Origin: Caenorhabditis elegans
Taxonomy: Eukaryota; Nematoda; Chromadorea; Rhabditida; Rhabditidae
Assembly (NCBI RefSeq): GCF_000002985.6
Contig: NC_003283.11
Span: 17,547,501 to 17,611,500 of the forward strand
DNA: 64,000 bases
Direction of reading: 5' to 3'
The translations under genes were made by a program, and so were the position numbers. How positions within the stretch are numbered: the first letter of the stretch is position 1; the number at the start of each line of letters is the position of its first letter. The notes below the pieces were generated by a model. The model saw only the letters and a program-made list of their open reading frames with translations. It ran no database searches and had not been told where the DNA came from. Below, piece by piece: positions 1 to 11,315 of this stretch.

Positions 1-1788
1 TTGCCAATCGAGATTATCGAAGAAGTTGTTGAAAAGTTGATGCCAGAAGAGCGGTGAGTTTACAAAGATATGTGCGCCCGACACCTACCGGGTTTCTCGG
101 CTAGCTGCTAACCCCGGAAGATGTCGGACGCCCATGTCACTATGAAGTCGTATTCCGCAGGGCCCGACATCTTCATTGTATCGCTACGCAGGAGGGGCGA
201 CCTAAGCTGAGTTTGTCGGATGTCGGCTGCTGAACAAACTTTATTGCCTGTTCAACATTTTTCAAATTTCAGATTCGTCGTTCGAAAAGTGTCCCGACAA
301 TTTCAACGCCTTATTGACAGCAAAGACAATGGCCTCCAAAACATTCGGTTCCATTGCTTCAGCGTTAGAAATGATCAGCACTGTACTATAGACTTTAATC
401 ACACTTATGTCGAATACAAGAACATTTTTGCAAAAATGCCAACAAAAGAAGAACAAAAGGAGTTAAAGAAGCTTGACGTGAAAGATGATTGTTATGTAGC
501 TCTTGGGTATAATCCTAAAAGCTGGAAGCGTCTGAAAGAGATGAAAAGTTTTGATGTCGCAATGACTGACTTGGCGTTTTTCTTGAAAAATCCAAAAACT
601 CAACTAGAAGTTTTGAGCATCCATTTAAGTGCTCCAACTGACTCTCACGATTATTGCTCTGAAACCATCACTAACCTTTTTTCAAGTCAACTCTCCAATC
701 TTCATGTCAAAAAGTTTGTGCTCAAAGAGTTTACAAACTCTCAACTCGCGAAGATCTTTCCAAGTTTCAAGGAGGGTGTTCTGGAAGAGATACATCATCA
801 GATGTTTCAATCAGAGAGCAATCAATTTGTATTTCAAGAATTAGTTGAGCTGGAGCAATGGAAAGAGGCGAAGTGCTTGACAATGAAGCCAGCTGCTCAT
901 GAAACTTACGATTTGGATCTTTAAGTTCGTGTAAAGAGTTTTACAGTGGAGCATGCAAAACAATTCAAAAAGGTAAGGTTTTTGAGAAAATCCCAGGATC
1001 CTAAGCTCTCAAGGCGGTGCCTGGCTTCCCCGGCGGTCTTAGGCTTTCCCGGCGGTCCCAGGGTTACACGATGGTCCCAGGCTTCCCTGGCGATCTTAGG
1101 CTTCCACGGCGGCCCCAGATTTTCCCGGTGATCCCAGGCTTCCCCGGCGATCTTAGGCATCCCAGGCATCCCCGGCGGTCCCAGGCTTCCACGGCAATGT
1201 TAGGCTCCCACGGCGCTCCCAGGCTCCCACGGCTGTCCCAGACTCCAGAAACAGTCCTAGGCTTTCACGGTGGTCATCGGATTCCCCGACGAGCCCAGGC
1301 TTCCACGGTGGTCCCAGGTTTTCCCGGTGGTCCCAGGTTCCCACGGCGGTCCCAGGCTTCCACGGCGGCCCCAGACTTTCCCGGTGGTCCCAGGCTTCCC
1401 CGGCGATCTTAGGCATCCCAGGCATCCCCGGCGGTCCCAGGGTACCACGATGGTCCCAGGCTTCCCCGGCGATCTTAGGCATCCCAGGCTTCCACGGCGA
1501 TTCCAGGCTCCCACAGCGGCCCCAGGTTTCCTTGGAGGTCCCAGCTTCCCAGGCACCTACATTTTACGAAATGCATTTTTGTATTTGCAGGTATTCCCAA
1601 AGATTGCAAATTTCGAGTCATGGATTATAAAAGGTCATATCACGGACCCTCTTGAGATTGTCAAGGTTTTCCTTCCTGATTACAACAGCTACCCAGAGGG
1701 ATCTGCGAAGTACATTGCTGACGGAATAACCTATTTTATTGATTTTGAGACTAAATTGTTTATTTTCGAAAAAAGTTACTATGATTAA
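1..1788 (+). pseudogene. F-box/FTH (DUF38) gene, 5' end outside window, one in-frame stop
   Basis: Three exons are readable: 1-53 (end of the F-box, reading LPIEIIEEVVEKLMPEER), 273-972 and 1591-1788. The F-box continues across the intron as FVVRKVSRQFQRLID. The rest matches the FTH (DUF38) domain of nematode FBXA proteins, ending in the typical last exon with DPLEIVKVFLPDY. Such proteins are presumed Skp1-binding SCF adaptors whose FTH domain binds targets. All splice phases agree, but codon 922-924 is TAA, about 16 codons before the end of exon 2. The intact paralogue at 2221-3696 has roughly 10 more residues at this place, so a small deletion with a stop is likely. This is either a recent pseudogene or a protein lacking its last 80 or so residues. 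The start codon lies upstream of the window. Confidence 0.8.
976..1556. repeat. GC-rich minisatellite inside an intron
   Basis: About 580 bp of imperfect tandem repeats built on units such as TCCCAGGCTTCCCCGGCG, with higher-order copies (the GATCTTAGGCATCCCAGGC block recurs at least twice). It fills most of the intron between the second and third exons of the F-box gene at 1-1788. It gives long Gly/Pro-rich open frames on both strands that mimic collagen, but splice sites flank it exactly. Confidence 0.9.
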
Positions 1789-1954
1789 TCAGATTGAAAT
1801 AAAAAACTCTTTGAAAACTTTAAAACTATCAATGTCTGAGCAGCCGACAGATAAGCGGGACATTCAGCAATTTTTGGCAATCAATAGCAAACTGTCCTCC
1901 GAGTTTCGTAGGAGCTTGAATTGACCATTCTAGTATTCAGTTTTCATTAATTTA

Positions 1955-2014
1955 GCAGCCGACATATATGGAAGACCGAATGGTCCGCCGCGGACCTGGA
2001 TTATTGTCGGCTGC
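1955..2014. repeat. Short terminal-inverted-repeat element (GCAGCCGACA family)
   Basis: A 60 bp unit bounded by GCAGCCGACA and its complement TGTCGGCTGC. A related unit lies at 2435-2501 inside the intron of the next gene, and GCCGACA-type fragments occur near 66-230, 44603 and 49680. These look like very small MITEs. Confidence 0.6.
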
Positions 2015-2220
2015 CAAAAATATTTGTTGCATAACTGTCAAACTAACAACTATAGTGAATGGGTTTATGATGTCAAGTTGACATTTCCCTGCCCAACTTT
2101 GTCATTGTGTACTCAAAACTAGTGATAGCAGATTGTAGTTTGATAATCGCTTCGTTTTTTTGTCGTCTGCGTCTATTTCTGAAAACTGTCCGCAACTTGA
2201 AAATCGACTCAATTTCAACA

Positions 2221-3696
2221 ATGGGAAAAAACAAAAGAACTAAGAAGTTGGCCATGGATTCCGGCAATTCTGGGACAATGTGAGTTTTTAAATTTTTATT
2301 TTTAATCTAGTTACAATTTAACAAAAAAGTGAGTTTCAGATCAAAACCAAGTAGCATTGTGCACTTGCCAATCGATGTTCTTGAAGAATTTTTGGAAAAG
2401 TTGGAGCCAAAAGATCGGTGAGAGTTCAAATCCTGCAGCCGACAACGATGGAGGTTCGCGGTGGATCTTTACAATCGCGGGTCTCAATTTTTGTCGGCTG
2501 CTCAAATGAAGAAAACTGGGTACTACAGTGAAAATTTTAATTTATTCTAAAAGGAAGGGACTGACTAGTTGCTATGTTTAACTAAAACTGGGCGTGGCTG
2601 AACGCTGATTGGTCAGAAGTTCCCAAGCTTTACAAAGTGAAAAAGTCCGCTATAAAATCAAAGACTACATGACCAATCAGCAATCAATCACGCCTAAGAC
2701 CAATTCGCTGGTTGGTTTGAAAATGGGCGTGGCTCGACGCTGATTGGTTTTCAGATTCCTCCTCCGCAAAGTCTCCCGCCAATTCAAAGCACTTATCGAC
2801 AACAGAGACTATGGTCTCAAACGGATTAAGCTCTCAATCAACATAATGTTCAAAAGCTGTTCTATATATTTTGATGAGAATCGTGTCGAATACGAGGACA
2901 TTCCAAAACTGCCTAGAGGAACACCAAGAAAGTGGGAAAATCCAGTGCTGAAAGACGACTGCTCGGTTTGTCTGGAAGATGATGTGATCCATCGAGTGGT
3001 CGGCATGACTCATTTGGAAGTTGCGTTAAGTGACATGACACTGTTCCTGAGAAATTCAAAGTGCCGACTGGACTGGTTGTCAGTTCCACGGGCTTTCAAC
3101 CAAAGTTCTGAAACTATAACTAGACTTTTCTCCGACCAACTCACCAATCTACATGTCAAAAAGCTCATTCTACGGGAATTCACAAGTACCCAGATTGCTC
3201 AGATTCTTCCAAGTTTCAAGGCAGGCGTCTTGGAAGAGATCCTCTGGGAACTACACGATCCAGTAAATATTGATGTTGTACAAGAAGATCTTGTCGGGTT
3301 GGAGCAATGGAAAAGAGCAAAGAGCTTGATAGTTAAGCCAAGTTATTTCAAAAAATCTTACGTGCATGTCACAACGGATTTTCAACTTTTTGCTAACTTC
3401 TCGAAACTTAAAGCTTACCTGAAATTTTTTAGAGAGGACCATGCTCGAGACTTGAAAGAGGTGGGTGCTATAGGTTTTATATCAAAAATACACTTTTTAT
3501 ACTTTAGATTCTACCAAAAATCCCAAATTTTAAATCTTGGACTCTCACAGCTCCCATAGAAGATCCCATGGAGGTGGTGAAGATTTTCAGGCCGGAATAT
3601 GCGGGAGGCCCGTTTAGAAGCATAGATTACACTGCTCATGGATTGATATATACCATAGAATTTGATTTCAAACACTTTAAAGTTATTGGAAAATGA
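2221..3696 (+). CDS. F-box/FTH (FBXA-type) protein
   Basis: Four exons fit in phase: 2221-2279, 2340-2417, 2755-3460 and 3508-3696. The product starts MGKNKRTKK. It has an F-box split by an intron (LPIDVLEEFLEKLEPKDR, then FLLRKVSRQFKALID) and a full FTH (DUF38) domain ending with DPMEVVKIFRPEY and a short hydrophobic tail. Members of this family are presumed SCF ubiquitin-ligase adaptors: the F-box binds a Skp1-related protein and the FTH region recognises the target. It is closely related to the upstream gene and is probably its tandem duplicate, but carries no stop. The 338 nt third intron contains a GCAGCCGACA unit and two copies of a GGGCGTGGCT...CGCTGATTGGT motif. The start is the first ATG in phase with the F-box. 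Confidence 0.88.
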
Positions 3697-3704
3697 ATTT
3701 CTTG

Positions 3705-3800
3705 CTATTTTTAGGCTTAGTAGTGTTAGGCTTAGGTCCAGGTCCAGGTCCAGGTCCAGGCCTTAGGCTTAGGCTGAGGCATTCGCTTAGGTCTAAGTTT
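3705..3800. repeat. Degenerate nematode telomere-like (TTAGGC) array with GGTCCA tract
   Basis: Just after the F-box gene the plus strand reads TTAGGC-type units mixed with a short (AGGTCC)n run. TTAGGC is the nematode telomere hexamer. The array is short, degenerate and embedded between genes, so it is interstitial. Confidence 0.75.
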
Positions 3801-4005
3801 AGATTTATTATTAGGCAGCTAAAGTTCTATCGCTTTCCCAATCTCAGTTTTTTGAATGCATTTGCTCTAAATTAAAAAGAAAATTAAATTTAGAATTTGA
3901 AAATTTTATTAGCATATAAAAAATGACAATTTTGAAATGACATAATGACATACAGAATTAATTGAAATATTACAACAAAAAACTACAAAATTAAGGTAAC
4001 ATGTA

Positions 4006-5316
4006 CTAACAAAATCTTTTGGCAGCTGGTCTACTGAATTCACACGAGCTTCTTCTTTTCCTCTCCAACTTTTTCTCCTCCTGGCTCCAAACAAAAACTT
4101 GAAGCTTAGCCTCTCTAAAAAGCACACTGACACGAATTCCATCATCTCGAATAAAGTCATAAGCTTCTGTCAAGTCAATTCCATTTGCTAAAGAATCCTT
4201 CTGTTTTGGGTAGAAATGTTGCTGGATCTTCAAGAGACTTTTGGAATGGGATGACTTAAGGGAGAACTTTTGTGGCCGGTGCTCTGGGCTCCATTCCTGC
4301 GCGTTGAGCCCTTCAAGTACTACAATTGGATCCCAACTTCCTTCCCAACTATCTCGAATCGTTAGAACTTCCAGTTGACTATTGGATTTCTTCAAAACTT
4401 GCAGAAAATTGCGGATGGTATGGTTGGAAATTGAAACACGATCCAGAAAAACGATCCGATTGTTGAATCGGAGAAGATCCGTGAGAGCCATGTTACCAGA
4501 GTGACCCACAAATAAATAGTCCACGTTGTAGATCTGAAAGTAAGAGAAACTTAAAATTTTATCAAAAGTTCAGAACGTGGACAACTAACCTTATCACTGC
4601 TGCTCCAGGCTTCTCCAGACAACACGATCCCTTTCTCGACGCTGATCGTCTCCACCAACTCATCCTTTTGATGTTGCCAGAACTCATCTAATCCAGTGGA
4701 AAACTCATTAATAATCAGATATTCACAGCTTCTGGGCATTTTTTCTTCTTGCTCCAAAAACTTATGAGCCATGTACGAGGAACCAAAGGATAAAGTGTTT
4801 AAAGACACTTTGAATAGATTCTCCAGGTGCTTCAGACCGTGATGAAAGAAAGTCAGGTCATCTTCAATAGTGGATTTATTGAAACTGTAGCCCCATGGCT
4901 GCTGGTCGCTTTTGATCATTCTATCGTGGGCGCCCAGAAACACTGAGAAGCCGCCAGTTGCGATTTTCATCGTTTTTTTTAATTGTTGAAGTTTTGGAGA
5001 GTCAACAGAGACGTTGATTCTGAAAATTAAATTATTTTAGTACTTGGAAAACTTTAAAAGTTAATGTGAAATTGAAATTTGTAGAAGCATCCGGCCTAAG
5101 CCTAAGCTTACGTCTAAGCCGAAGCCTAGGCCTAAACATAGGCCTAGGCCTAAGCCTAAACCTTGGTCTAAGCCTAAGCCTAAACCTTGGTCTAAGCATA
5201 AGCCTAAACCTAGATCTAAAAAACATTTTTAAAACTTACAATTCTCCAATAGACATCTGTCGAAGCACATTTTCCAATGGAATGAATGGCAGGTCGGCAA
5301 CACGGAAAGCAGACAT
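4006..5316 (-). CDS. F-box protein with FBA_2-type associated domain (FBXB-like)
   Basis: Minus-strand exons 5316-5240, 5019-4590 and 4533-4006 join in phase. Exon 1 encodes the start of an F-box (LPFIPLENVLRQMSIGE). The rest matches the F-box-associated type 2 domain of nematode FBXB/sdz-33-like proteins, including NVDYLFVGHSGNMALTDLL and a later IVFLDRVSI segment. The C-terminus is basic (KKLERKRRSSCEFSR). The likely role is substrate binding in an SCF complex. The F-box looks short: the second half expected after the GEL of exon 1 is not visible, and the intron that should hold it contains a TTAGGC-like array. A missing or lost exon is therefore possible. Opposite in strand to its two upstream neighbours. 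Confidence 0.8.
5093..5222. repeat. Degenerate TTAGGC/GCCTAA array in an intron
   Basis: Runs of GCCTAAGCCTAA with single-base variants (GTCTAAG, GCCTAGG) for about 130 bp. It lies inside the first intron of the minus-strand F-box/FBA_2 gene, so it is not a chromosome end. Confidence 0.8.
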
Positions 5317-5588
5317 TTTTTATAATGAAATTTTAAAAAAACTAGGACTGTAAAACTGGTAGACTGATATGTTTTCTTACCTAACAGATAGTCCTTGCCA
5401 ATGCAACAGAACATGGGCGGGGCCTGCCAATAAAAACGCGCGCTTTGTTCTAATCGATATGAAGAAGGACATCTGCCATGTTGTAAATTTGCAGACTGAC
5501 TTAACACATGTAAGATAGAGATTGACATGGGAAAATTGAAGAGATAATATACCCTTTTTCGCCAAAAAAATGTGAAATCATCACGCTA

Positions 5589-5890
5589 TTAAAGGTGGAG
5601 TAGCGCCAGTGGGGATTTTGATTAAATGCACTTATAATGATCCAAAACAACCGAATATCATAATAAAACAGTCCAGAAATTTTTAGATTTTTCATGATTT
5701 CCGGTCAAAGTTTTGGCAAATTGCCAAAATTTTGAAAAATACGAGCATTTGAGGAAATTAAACTGAGTAATTGCCACTTTTTAACAGTAAATAAAAATTT
5801 TTTTGAAAAGTTTTATCATGATATTTGGTCATTTTAGGACCAAAAGAGTGGTTTTTAACAATTTCCCCACTGGCGATACTCCACCTTTAA
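5589..5890. mobile_element. TTAA-flanked palindromic MITE, copy 1
   Basis: A 302 bp palindrome that begins TTAAAGGTGGAGTAGCGCCA and ends with its complement CTCCACCTTTAA, flanked by TTAA. It has no coding capacity. The same ends occur at 6878-7212 and 34840-35552. This pattern matches the TTAA-targeting palindromic MITEs (PALTTAA-type) known in C. elegans; the family name is from memory. Confidence 0.85.
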
Positions 5891-6369
5891 CCATGCAAAA
5901 TCAGTTGAGAACTCTGCGCCTCACCTCCCGCATTTTTTGTAGATCCCCGTAGATCAAACCGAAATAAGACACTCTGACACCACGTGTGAGCAGATGTACC
6001 CTTTTACAGACCGTGAAGCTCTTAATTTTTAGCAAATAATCTGAAAAACACGCATCACTAAGCTCTGTTAAAAAAAATTCACTCCTGCATGTATATTTCG
6101 CGGGCCCTTTCGAGCGTGAAAATGCAGTGCCCCATGGAAAGTCTCAAAAAGTTCAAGTTTTTAGACTTTTTCTTTTCAATACCAAGTCTATAATTTGACA
6201 CAATATTCAAATAAAACACGTCAAAAAACTAAGGAAGTAGGAAAGTCGTGCTAAACATATTCCGACTACGTGCATCAAAAATCATCTACATCAAAAGTTA
6301 TCCGACCGTGACGACTATCATCATTAATTTTCCCTTGACTGAAATCCTCCCAGGCACCCAGTACTTCCA
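5891..6369. other. Intergenic stretch with a partial palindromic repeat
   Basis: No gene is visible. The part at about 5918-5990 (TCCCGCATTTTTTGTAGATC ... CTGACACCACGTGTG) is one half of the repeat family found complete at 45091-45266 and 50234-50416. The rest is AT-rich sequence upstream of the srg receptor. Confidence 0.6.
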
Positions 6370-6676
6370 ATGTCCTCTACCTTAACACTTTTCCTCGCAT
6401 CTGCCCTATACGGCTTACCATCTCTATTTTTATACATATTAACATTTATAGTAATAGCAAGACACCGAAAAACATTTGATTCTTCTTTTTTTCAACTATA
6501 TGTATTTGATGGAGCCATGAGCTTATTCACCTATATTATGGGGTTCGTGGTAATTCGTCTGGCTAGTGTAACTTGTGGCGAGTGTTGGATCCTTTATTTA
6601 GGAATTTAGGTGGGTTGGTGTTTCTTTTGCTTTTTAAGTTCACTCTAAGTTGCTCGGCAGTTGGCTCTAACCTCCC

Positions 6677-6749
6677 AAAAAATATTAACTTGGATCAGAA
6701 AAGTTGAGCCAAGGTTTAGCCAGTTTCTGATCCAAGTTAATATTTTTTT
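6677..6749. repeat. Strong hairpin in receptor intron 1
   Basis: AAAAAATATTAACTTGGATC at 6677 pairs with its complement ending near 6749, with about 20 nt between the arms. It would fold tightly in RNA or single-stranded DNA. Confidence 0.75.
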
Positions 6750-6877
6750 GGCCAAATTTGAGCCAGAAACTTGAGCCAAATGCCGAGTACCCGGAGATTT
6801 TTGAACTAAATCAGTATATGTGGGTATTCCAATTTTCGGCCTTTTTGAGACGAATTTTTTCCGATTTTTTTCCATAT

Positions 6878-7212
6878 TTAAAGGTGGAGCAGCGCCAGTG
6901 GCAATTACTAATTTTTAGGGACTCATAATTTTGGAAGTCGACCAAAAAAAAAATTTTTTTTCAACATTTTTCATGTTTTAATTTTGTTTAAATTATTTGT
7001 ATTAAAACATTGTAGGGGTCGAAACATGCGACATTTCTTTAAATTTCCTCAAAGCCCGTATTTTTCAAAATTTTGGCAATTTGCCAAAACTTTGACCGGA
7101 AATTATGAAAAATCTAAAATTTTTTTGGAGTGTTTTATTATGATATTCGGTTGTTTTGGATCATTATAAGTGGATTTAAACAAAATCTCCACAGGCGCTA
7201 CTCCACCTTTAA
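6878..7212. mobile_element. TTAA-flanked palindromic MITE, copy 2
   Basis: Same ends as the element at 5589-5890 (TTAAAGGTGGAGCAGCGCCA ... GGCGCTACTCCACCTTTAA), 335 bp, in intron 1 of the srg gene. Internal sequence is diverged from copy 1. Confidence 0.83.
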
Positions 7213-7470
7213 AGCCTACATATGTCTGTTTGATTCAGGTTAAAGCTGAAATTATTCAGGCTCCATAATTCCCCCGAGCCTGCTAAAAACCTTACAGCCC
7301 CATATGGCCTATGTACAGTACTCTATCACAGCCCTTGTATCCTTGAATCGTCTGACTGTCCTTATTAACTATAACGTTTTTGAACCGGTTAGTACTCGTT
7401 GGACTTTGGTCTTTAAGTGGTACCTGTTTGCAATAGAAAGGCTGTTTAATATATGTTGTTATATTATCAA

Positions 7471-7651
7471 AAAATAACAATCGCACAGGCCACGTGGCTT
7501 TTGTTTTTTATTTCTTTTTTATTTTAGCTCCTCCCACAACTTTATTTTCGAAGAGAATTTTAAAATTGAACTAAAGGTCAAACATGGGAGGAGCTTAAAT
7601 AAAAAACAAATAAAAAACAAAAGCCACGTGGCCTGTGCGATTGTTATTTTT
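7471..7651. mobile_element. Palindromic MITE in srg intron 2
   Basis: AAAATAACAATCGCACAGGC at the left end is repeated in inverted orientation at the right end (GCCTGTGCGATTGTTATTTT), and the arms continue through CCACGTGGCTTTTG. About 180 bp, non-coding, AT at both edges. Confidence 0.75.
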
Positions 7652-8353
7652 TTATAATAGACTTGGAAGCGATTCACCTGGATATTCATACTTCTAGCTT
7701 TCTTTGTTCCATTCGTAAAAACCTATGTTATGTTGATTTTTAAAGCTAAAATATCTTACATTGAGGCTACCGACTCGTTTGAGCTAGTCTCTAGTGATTT
7801 GGTATAAAATCTGAAAGTCAATCCAAATAGCCTTTTAACTTTTCAGCCATTCAGAGATATCTTCTTATCTGTATTTTTGTTTATGATGATCACCATGATT
7901 ATATCAACATTTTGCAATTTACTCAGTTTTCGGTTTCTTCGAAGTCTGAGTATTCAACGAAAAAAGGCGGAAGCCAACTTTCTCATGATCATGTCAATTA
8001 CCTGCTTTGTTCAATTTGTTGGTACAGTGCTCACTGGGGGTCTATTATTTCATGAATCTGCTGAACTACTCGGAATTATTTTAGTGGTCCTTCCATATTC
8101 AAGTGACCTACTCTCACTTCTACAGCCATGGCTTCTGGTGTGCTTTAGTAGAGCTGTAAGTCTTGTGAAGGTTGTAGGGAGTAATTGGGATGTTCAGATC
8201 CGGAAGCAAATCAAGGAAATGTTTGGATTGCATTATGAGCAGCATATTGTCCAAATTCGATCTATTACGAGCTGAACAGTATTCTTTATGCACTGTTGAA
8301 AAATACAAAATGAATGGGTCAAAAAACTTTTTCTGATATCAGAAGCAATACAA

Positions 8354-10977
8354 TTATACCATCTTTTTAATTTGAAATGAGTTTGGATTAATTTTCAAGA
8401 GGAATTTTTTGTTGTGTCGTGTGTAATTTATTATTGGCCAATCATCGCTTTGATAGTCTGGTACGAATACATTTGCAATTTCAATTGGATCGAAGTCGTC
8501 GGATTCGAAGTTTGCATATTTGAAAGTGTCGGATTTCATCAAAATCTGAAACTATGTTAATTGTTTATACTTGAAGCGTAAAGCCTGCAGCAAATGCCTA
8601 AGCCTAATAGTAAGCCTAAACTCCTAAGCTCAAGAGTAGTATAAGTCCCACACGACACCCCCATCCCACACCAGACCCCCCTATTGACCTCTCCCAAAAT
8701 GGGGTGTCCATCTATGGATGTCCATTTATGGATGGCCATCGTTTTTTATTGATCTGTTTTTTTCGTTTATCATGGAACTGTTTTTTATTAGGAAAAAATG
8801 TTGTACTGTATGGGAGAAAATCTGAAATTAAAAAATATTTGAAATCGAGTATGTGGAATAAAATGTTTTCATTTACACTTTTAATATGTTTCATTGTGCA
8901 CGCCTCCTCTCTATTACTCCGCCCCTCTGCACAATCGAAAATCTCATTCTAAAGAAATTTAGAGCATCATTATCCAAGTTGACACTTTCACGACAACAAG
9001 CCCCTACACTGAAAGTCATAACTCCTGGCCCTTCATATGGAGCTTGCAAGAAAACTTAGGTCATCTGAAAGCTGTGTGCACTATTAAGGAAATTTCTTTA
9101 GAATGAGATTTTCGATTGTGCAGAGGGGCGGAGTAATAGAGAGGAGGCGTGCACAATGAAACATATTAAAAGTGTAAATGAAAACATTTTATTCCACATA
9201 CTCGATTTCAAATATTTTTTTAATTTCAGATTTTCTCCCATACAGTACAACATTTTTTTCTAATAAAAAACAGTTCCATAAAAAACGAAAAAAAAAACAG
9301 ATCAATACAACAGAACAATAAAAAACGATGGCCATCCATAAATGGACATCCATAGATGGACACCCCATTTTGGGAGAGGTCAATAGGGGGGTCTGGTGTG
9401 GGATGGGGGTGTCGTGTGGGACTTATACTACTCTCAAGCGTGAGCCTAAGTCAAAAACTTCAGACTTAAGCTTCTTGGTGACCTATACGTCTCTGTGTGA
9501 AAATTCGCGTTGATCGGCCAACTGGAACTCTCTCAAAAATTAAAAAAACGGGAAATTCCTAAGCCTAAATACCGTCAGTGGCGAGCGTTAGCTCCCCAAG
9601 CCTAAGCCTGAGCCTAAACCTAAGCCTGAGTTTAGAATAAGATTATGCCTAGAACTGACCCTAAGACTAAACCTAAACCTAAGTCTAAGCCTAATCCTAA
9701 CCCCTGAACCATTCAAAACTTACATCTCTAATTTTAACCGCATCATCTTTTGTGAAAAGATCCAAAGTAACGTCGAAATAAGTGAGATGGAAGAATTTTT
9801 CAATGTTGATGGAGCAATTGTCAATGTCAAAAATTAGAGCTTTTGCATTCTTCAGCTGAACTGTATCCATTAATTTTGTGCTATGGCCGTCTGTAGAAGA
9901 GGCAAAAAAGTGAACAACTTCGAGCGTTTTAGGCTCGAAGTACGGCAGGATTGCGTCGATTTCTTCGTTTTTCAATTCACAAACTAGTTTTCGGACTCGT
10001 AATTTGTTCATCGATCTCAAGACGTCTAGGACATCTTTGAAAATGTTTCCCCGAATCTGCTCTGACATTTGTGCGTCGAAGAGTACAGAAAATGTTTTTG
10101 CGTCTTTAGACACTATTGTTTTGAAATCTTGAAGTGCTATTTTCCGATAATCTCCTCCTTTAATTCGGATTGTTCTGTTTTCATAGATTATTGTACATCC
10201 GTTTGGTACAGGGCAATAGTTGACAGTTTTTTCGTTCAAAAATAGTCTAGCTTCGTCTTGTTCGAAACAAATTCCCAGTGTATTAAAATGAAGTTCTTGC
10301 TGGTCAATTTTGTCACGGAAATTGCGAGAAACTTTTCTGGCCACGAGTCTTAAAAAGAGTGATTAAGATTGAAAACTTCAGATTTTTTTTTCGAAATTTC
10401 TTTTGAAAAAATTTCAGATCTTTGTTCCTGGTGACTAATTTTTCATAAGGACCTTTTTTTTATTAAGGTACGGATTTTATTTAGAAGTCTAAATATTTTT
10501 TCATAAGATCTCACCTATCATAAAGTTCCATTTTGGCACAGATTTCATTCCAAACTTTTTCTGGCATATTATATATTAGGGAAGGTTTTTGCGGCACACT
10601 GAAAACAAAAGAGAATTTCAGCCAAAATCTGAATTCCCTGACATAAAACTGTATACTTACCCATTAAAATATTCAACGAATTTTTTGCACCAGTCTATTT
10701 CAGAAATTTTGTGTGGAACCTCTGAGGGAGGATTGATCGAGCAACGCAGATCATTGGAATTTCGTACTTTAATCTGCCAAGTATCGTCCTCCAAGTCATG
10801 ATTGCCATTGTAAAATCTATGAAACCAATAGTCAAATTCTTTGTAGGCAATCTTCTCCTTCAAGGTGTTACAAATTGTTTCATAGGCTTCAAACACGGGC
10901 TTCTTTTGGAGAACTTCATAGAGAATACAAGATCGAATGAAGGTTTTGGAGTAGGAGTTTTGAGCGGTAGCCGACAT
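8354..10977 (-). CDS. HTH_48 / F-box / FTH fusion protein, copy A
   Basis: Minus-strand exons 10977-10661, 10598-10515, 10348-9724 and 8545-8354 join in phase. The first exon encodes an N-terminal helix-turn-helix like that of Mos1/mariner transposases (HTH_48): SCILYEVLQKKPVFEAYETI, then YWFHRFYNGNHDLEDD. Exon 2 is the F-box (NMPEKVWNEICAKMELYDR) and exons 3-4 are the FTH (DUF38) domain ending at DPIEIANVFVPDYQ. The F-box suggests an SCF adaptor; the role of the transposase-derived HTH is unknown. The last intron (1178 nt) contains an 802 bp palindromic element and a TTAGGC-like array. A second copy with matching exon lengths lies at 15710-18503. Confidence 0.87.
8633..9434. mobile_element. 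802 bp palindromic element, copy A
   Basis: Left arm 8633-8962 begins AGAGTAGTATAAGTCCCACA; the right arm (about 9090-9434) is its complement. About 127 bp of unique spacer lies between. Non-coding; the open frames seen on both strands are mirror images. It sits in the last intron of the copy-A F-box gene. Confidence 0.87.
9593..9712. repeat. Degenerate TTAGGC/GCCTAA array
   Basis: GCCTAAGCCTGAGCCTAAAC-type units running into the donor side of the F-box gene intron. The matching copy is at about 16968-17085. Confidence 0.75.
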
Positions 10978-11225
10978 TTTGATATGATGCTCAAATGCAA
11001 TGCGCCGGAAAAAATGGCATCAAAAGTTTAGACTTAGCAATATATCTTCACCGGGTTCCTCAGTGTTGACACAGAACACTTGAACTGCTGGAGAATTAGT
11101 CAGAGAAAGGAAATACGTCAAACATATTGTTTCACAAGAAAACATTTTACTTCGTTGGGTATTATATTTTGAACAGAAATTGCAATTCAAATGTGAGGCC
11201 TTTTAGACACAGTAATATGGACGTT

Positions 11226-11315
11226 CAGATCCGAAAACAAACCGAAGAAATGCTTGGGTGGAATATTAAGCTACAAATAGTACAAATTCAATACCTGGTA
11301 CCTGATGAACTCTAA
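11226..11315 (+). pseudogene. Orphan srg last-exon fragment
   Basis: After TTCAG at 11222-11226 the plus strand reads IRKQTEEMLGW and ends at a stop at 11313-11315, matching the last exon of the srg gene (IRKQIKEMFG). Weaker traces of the same exon follow the other F-box units near 14200 and 18740. No upstream receptor exons are present here. Confidence 0.6.

Larger units (their letters stand above)
6370..8275 (+). pseudogene. Srg-class chemoreceptor gene with a single in-frame stop
   Basis: Five exons join in phase: 6370-6613, 7260-7387, 7661-7801, 7847-8155 and 8198-8275 (about 300 codons). The reading fits the srg family of nematode seven-transmembrane receptors: PSLFLYIL with RKTFDSSFFQLY, then HMAYVQYSITALVSLNRL in TM3, FFVPFVKTYVM, EANFLMIMSITCFVQF in TM6, and PYSSDLLSLLQPWLL in TM7. 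Codon 6607-6609 is TAG, just after TM2 and before the exon-1 donor. Every other boundary is consistent, so this looks like a recent loss of function. Its introns carry a hairpin, a TTAA MITE and another palindromic MITE. The last two exons are duplicated at 15455-15615. The likely ancestral role is chemosensation in sensory neurons. Confidence 0.75.

Noticed and set aside
921-1788. Gly/Pro-rich open frames on both strands resembling collagen
   Set aside because: They are translations of the intronic minisatellite; splice sites of the F-box gene flank the repeat, and frames exist on both strands equally.
3705-3800. A real chromosome end
   Set aside because: The TTAGGC array is short, degenerate and has genes on both sides.
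8704-9513. Frames of 60-82 codons repeated at 16054-16869
   Set aside because: They lie in the palindromic element and are mirrored on the opposite strand.
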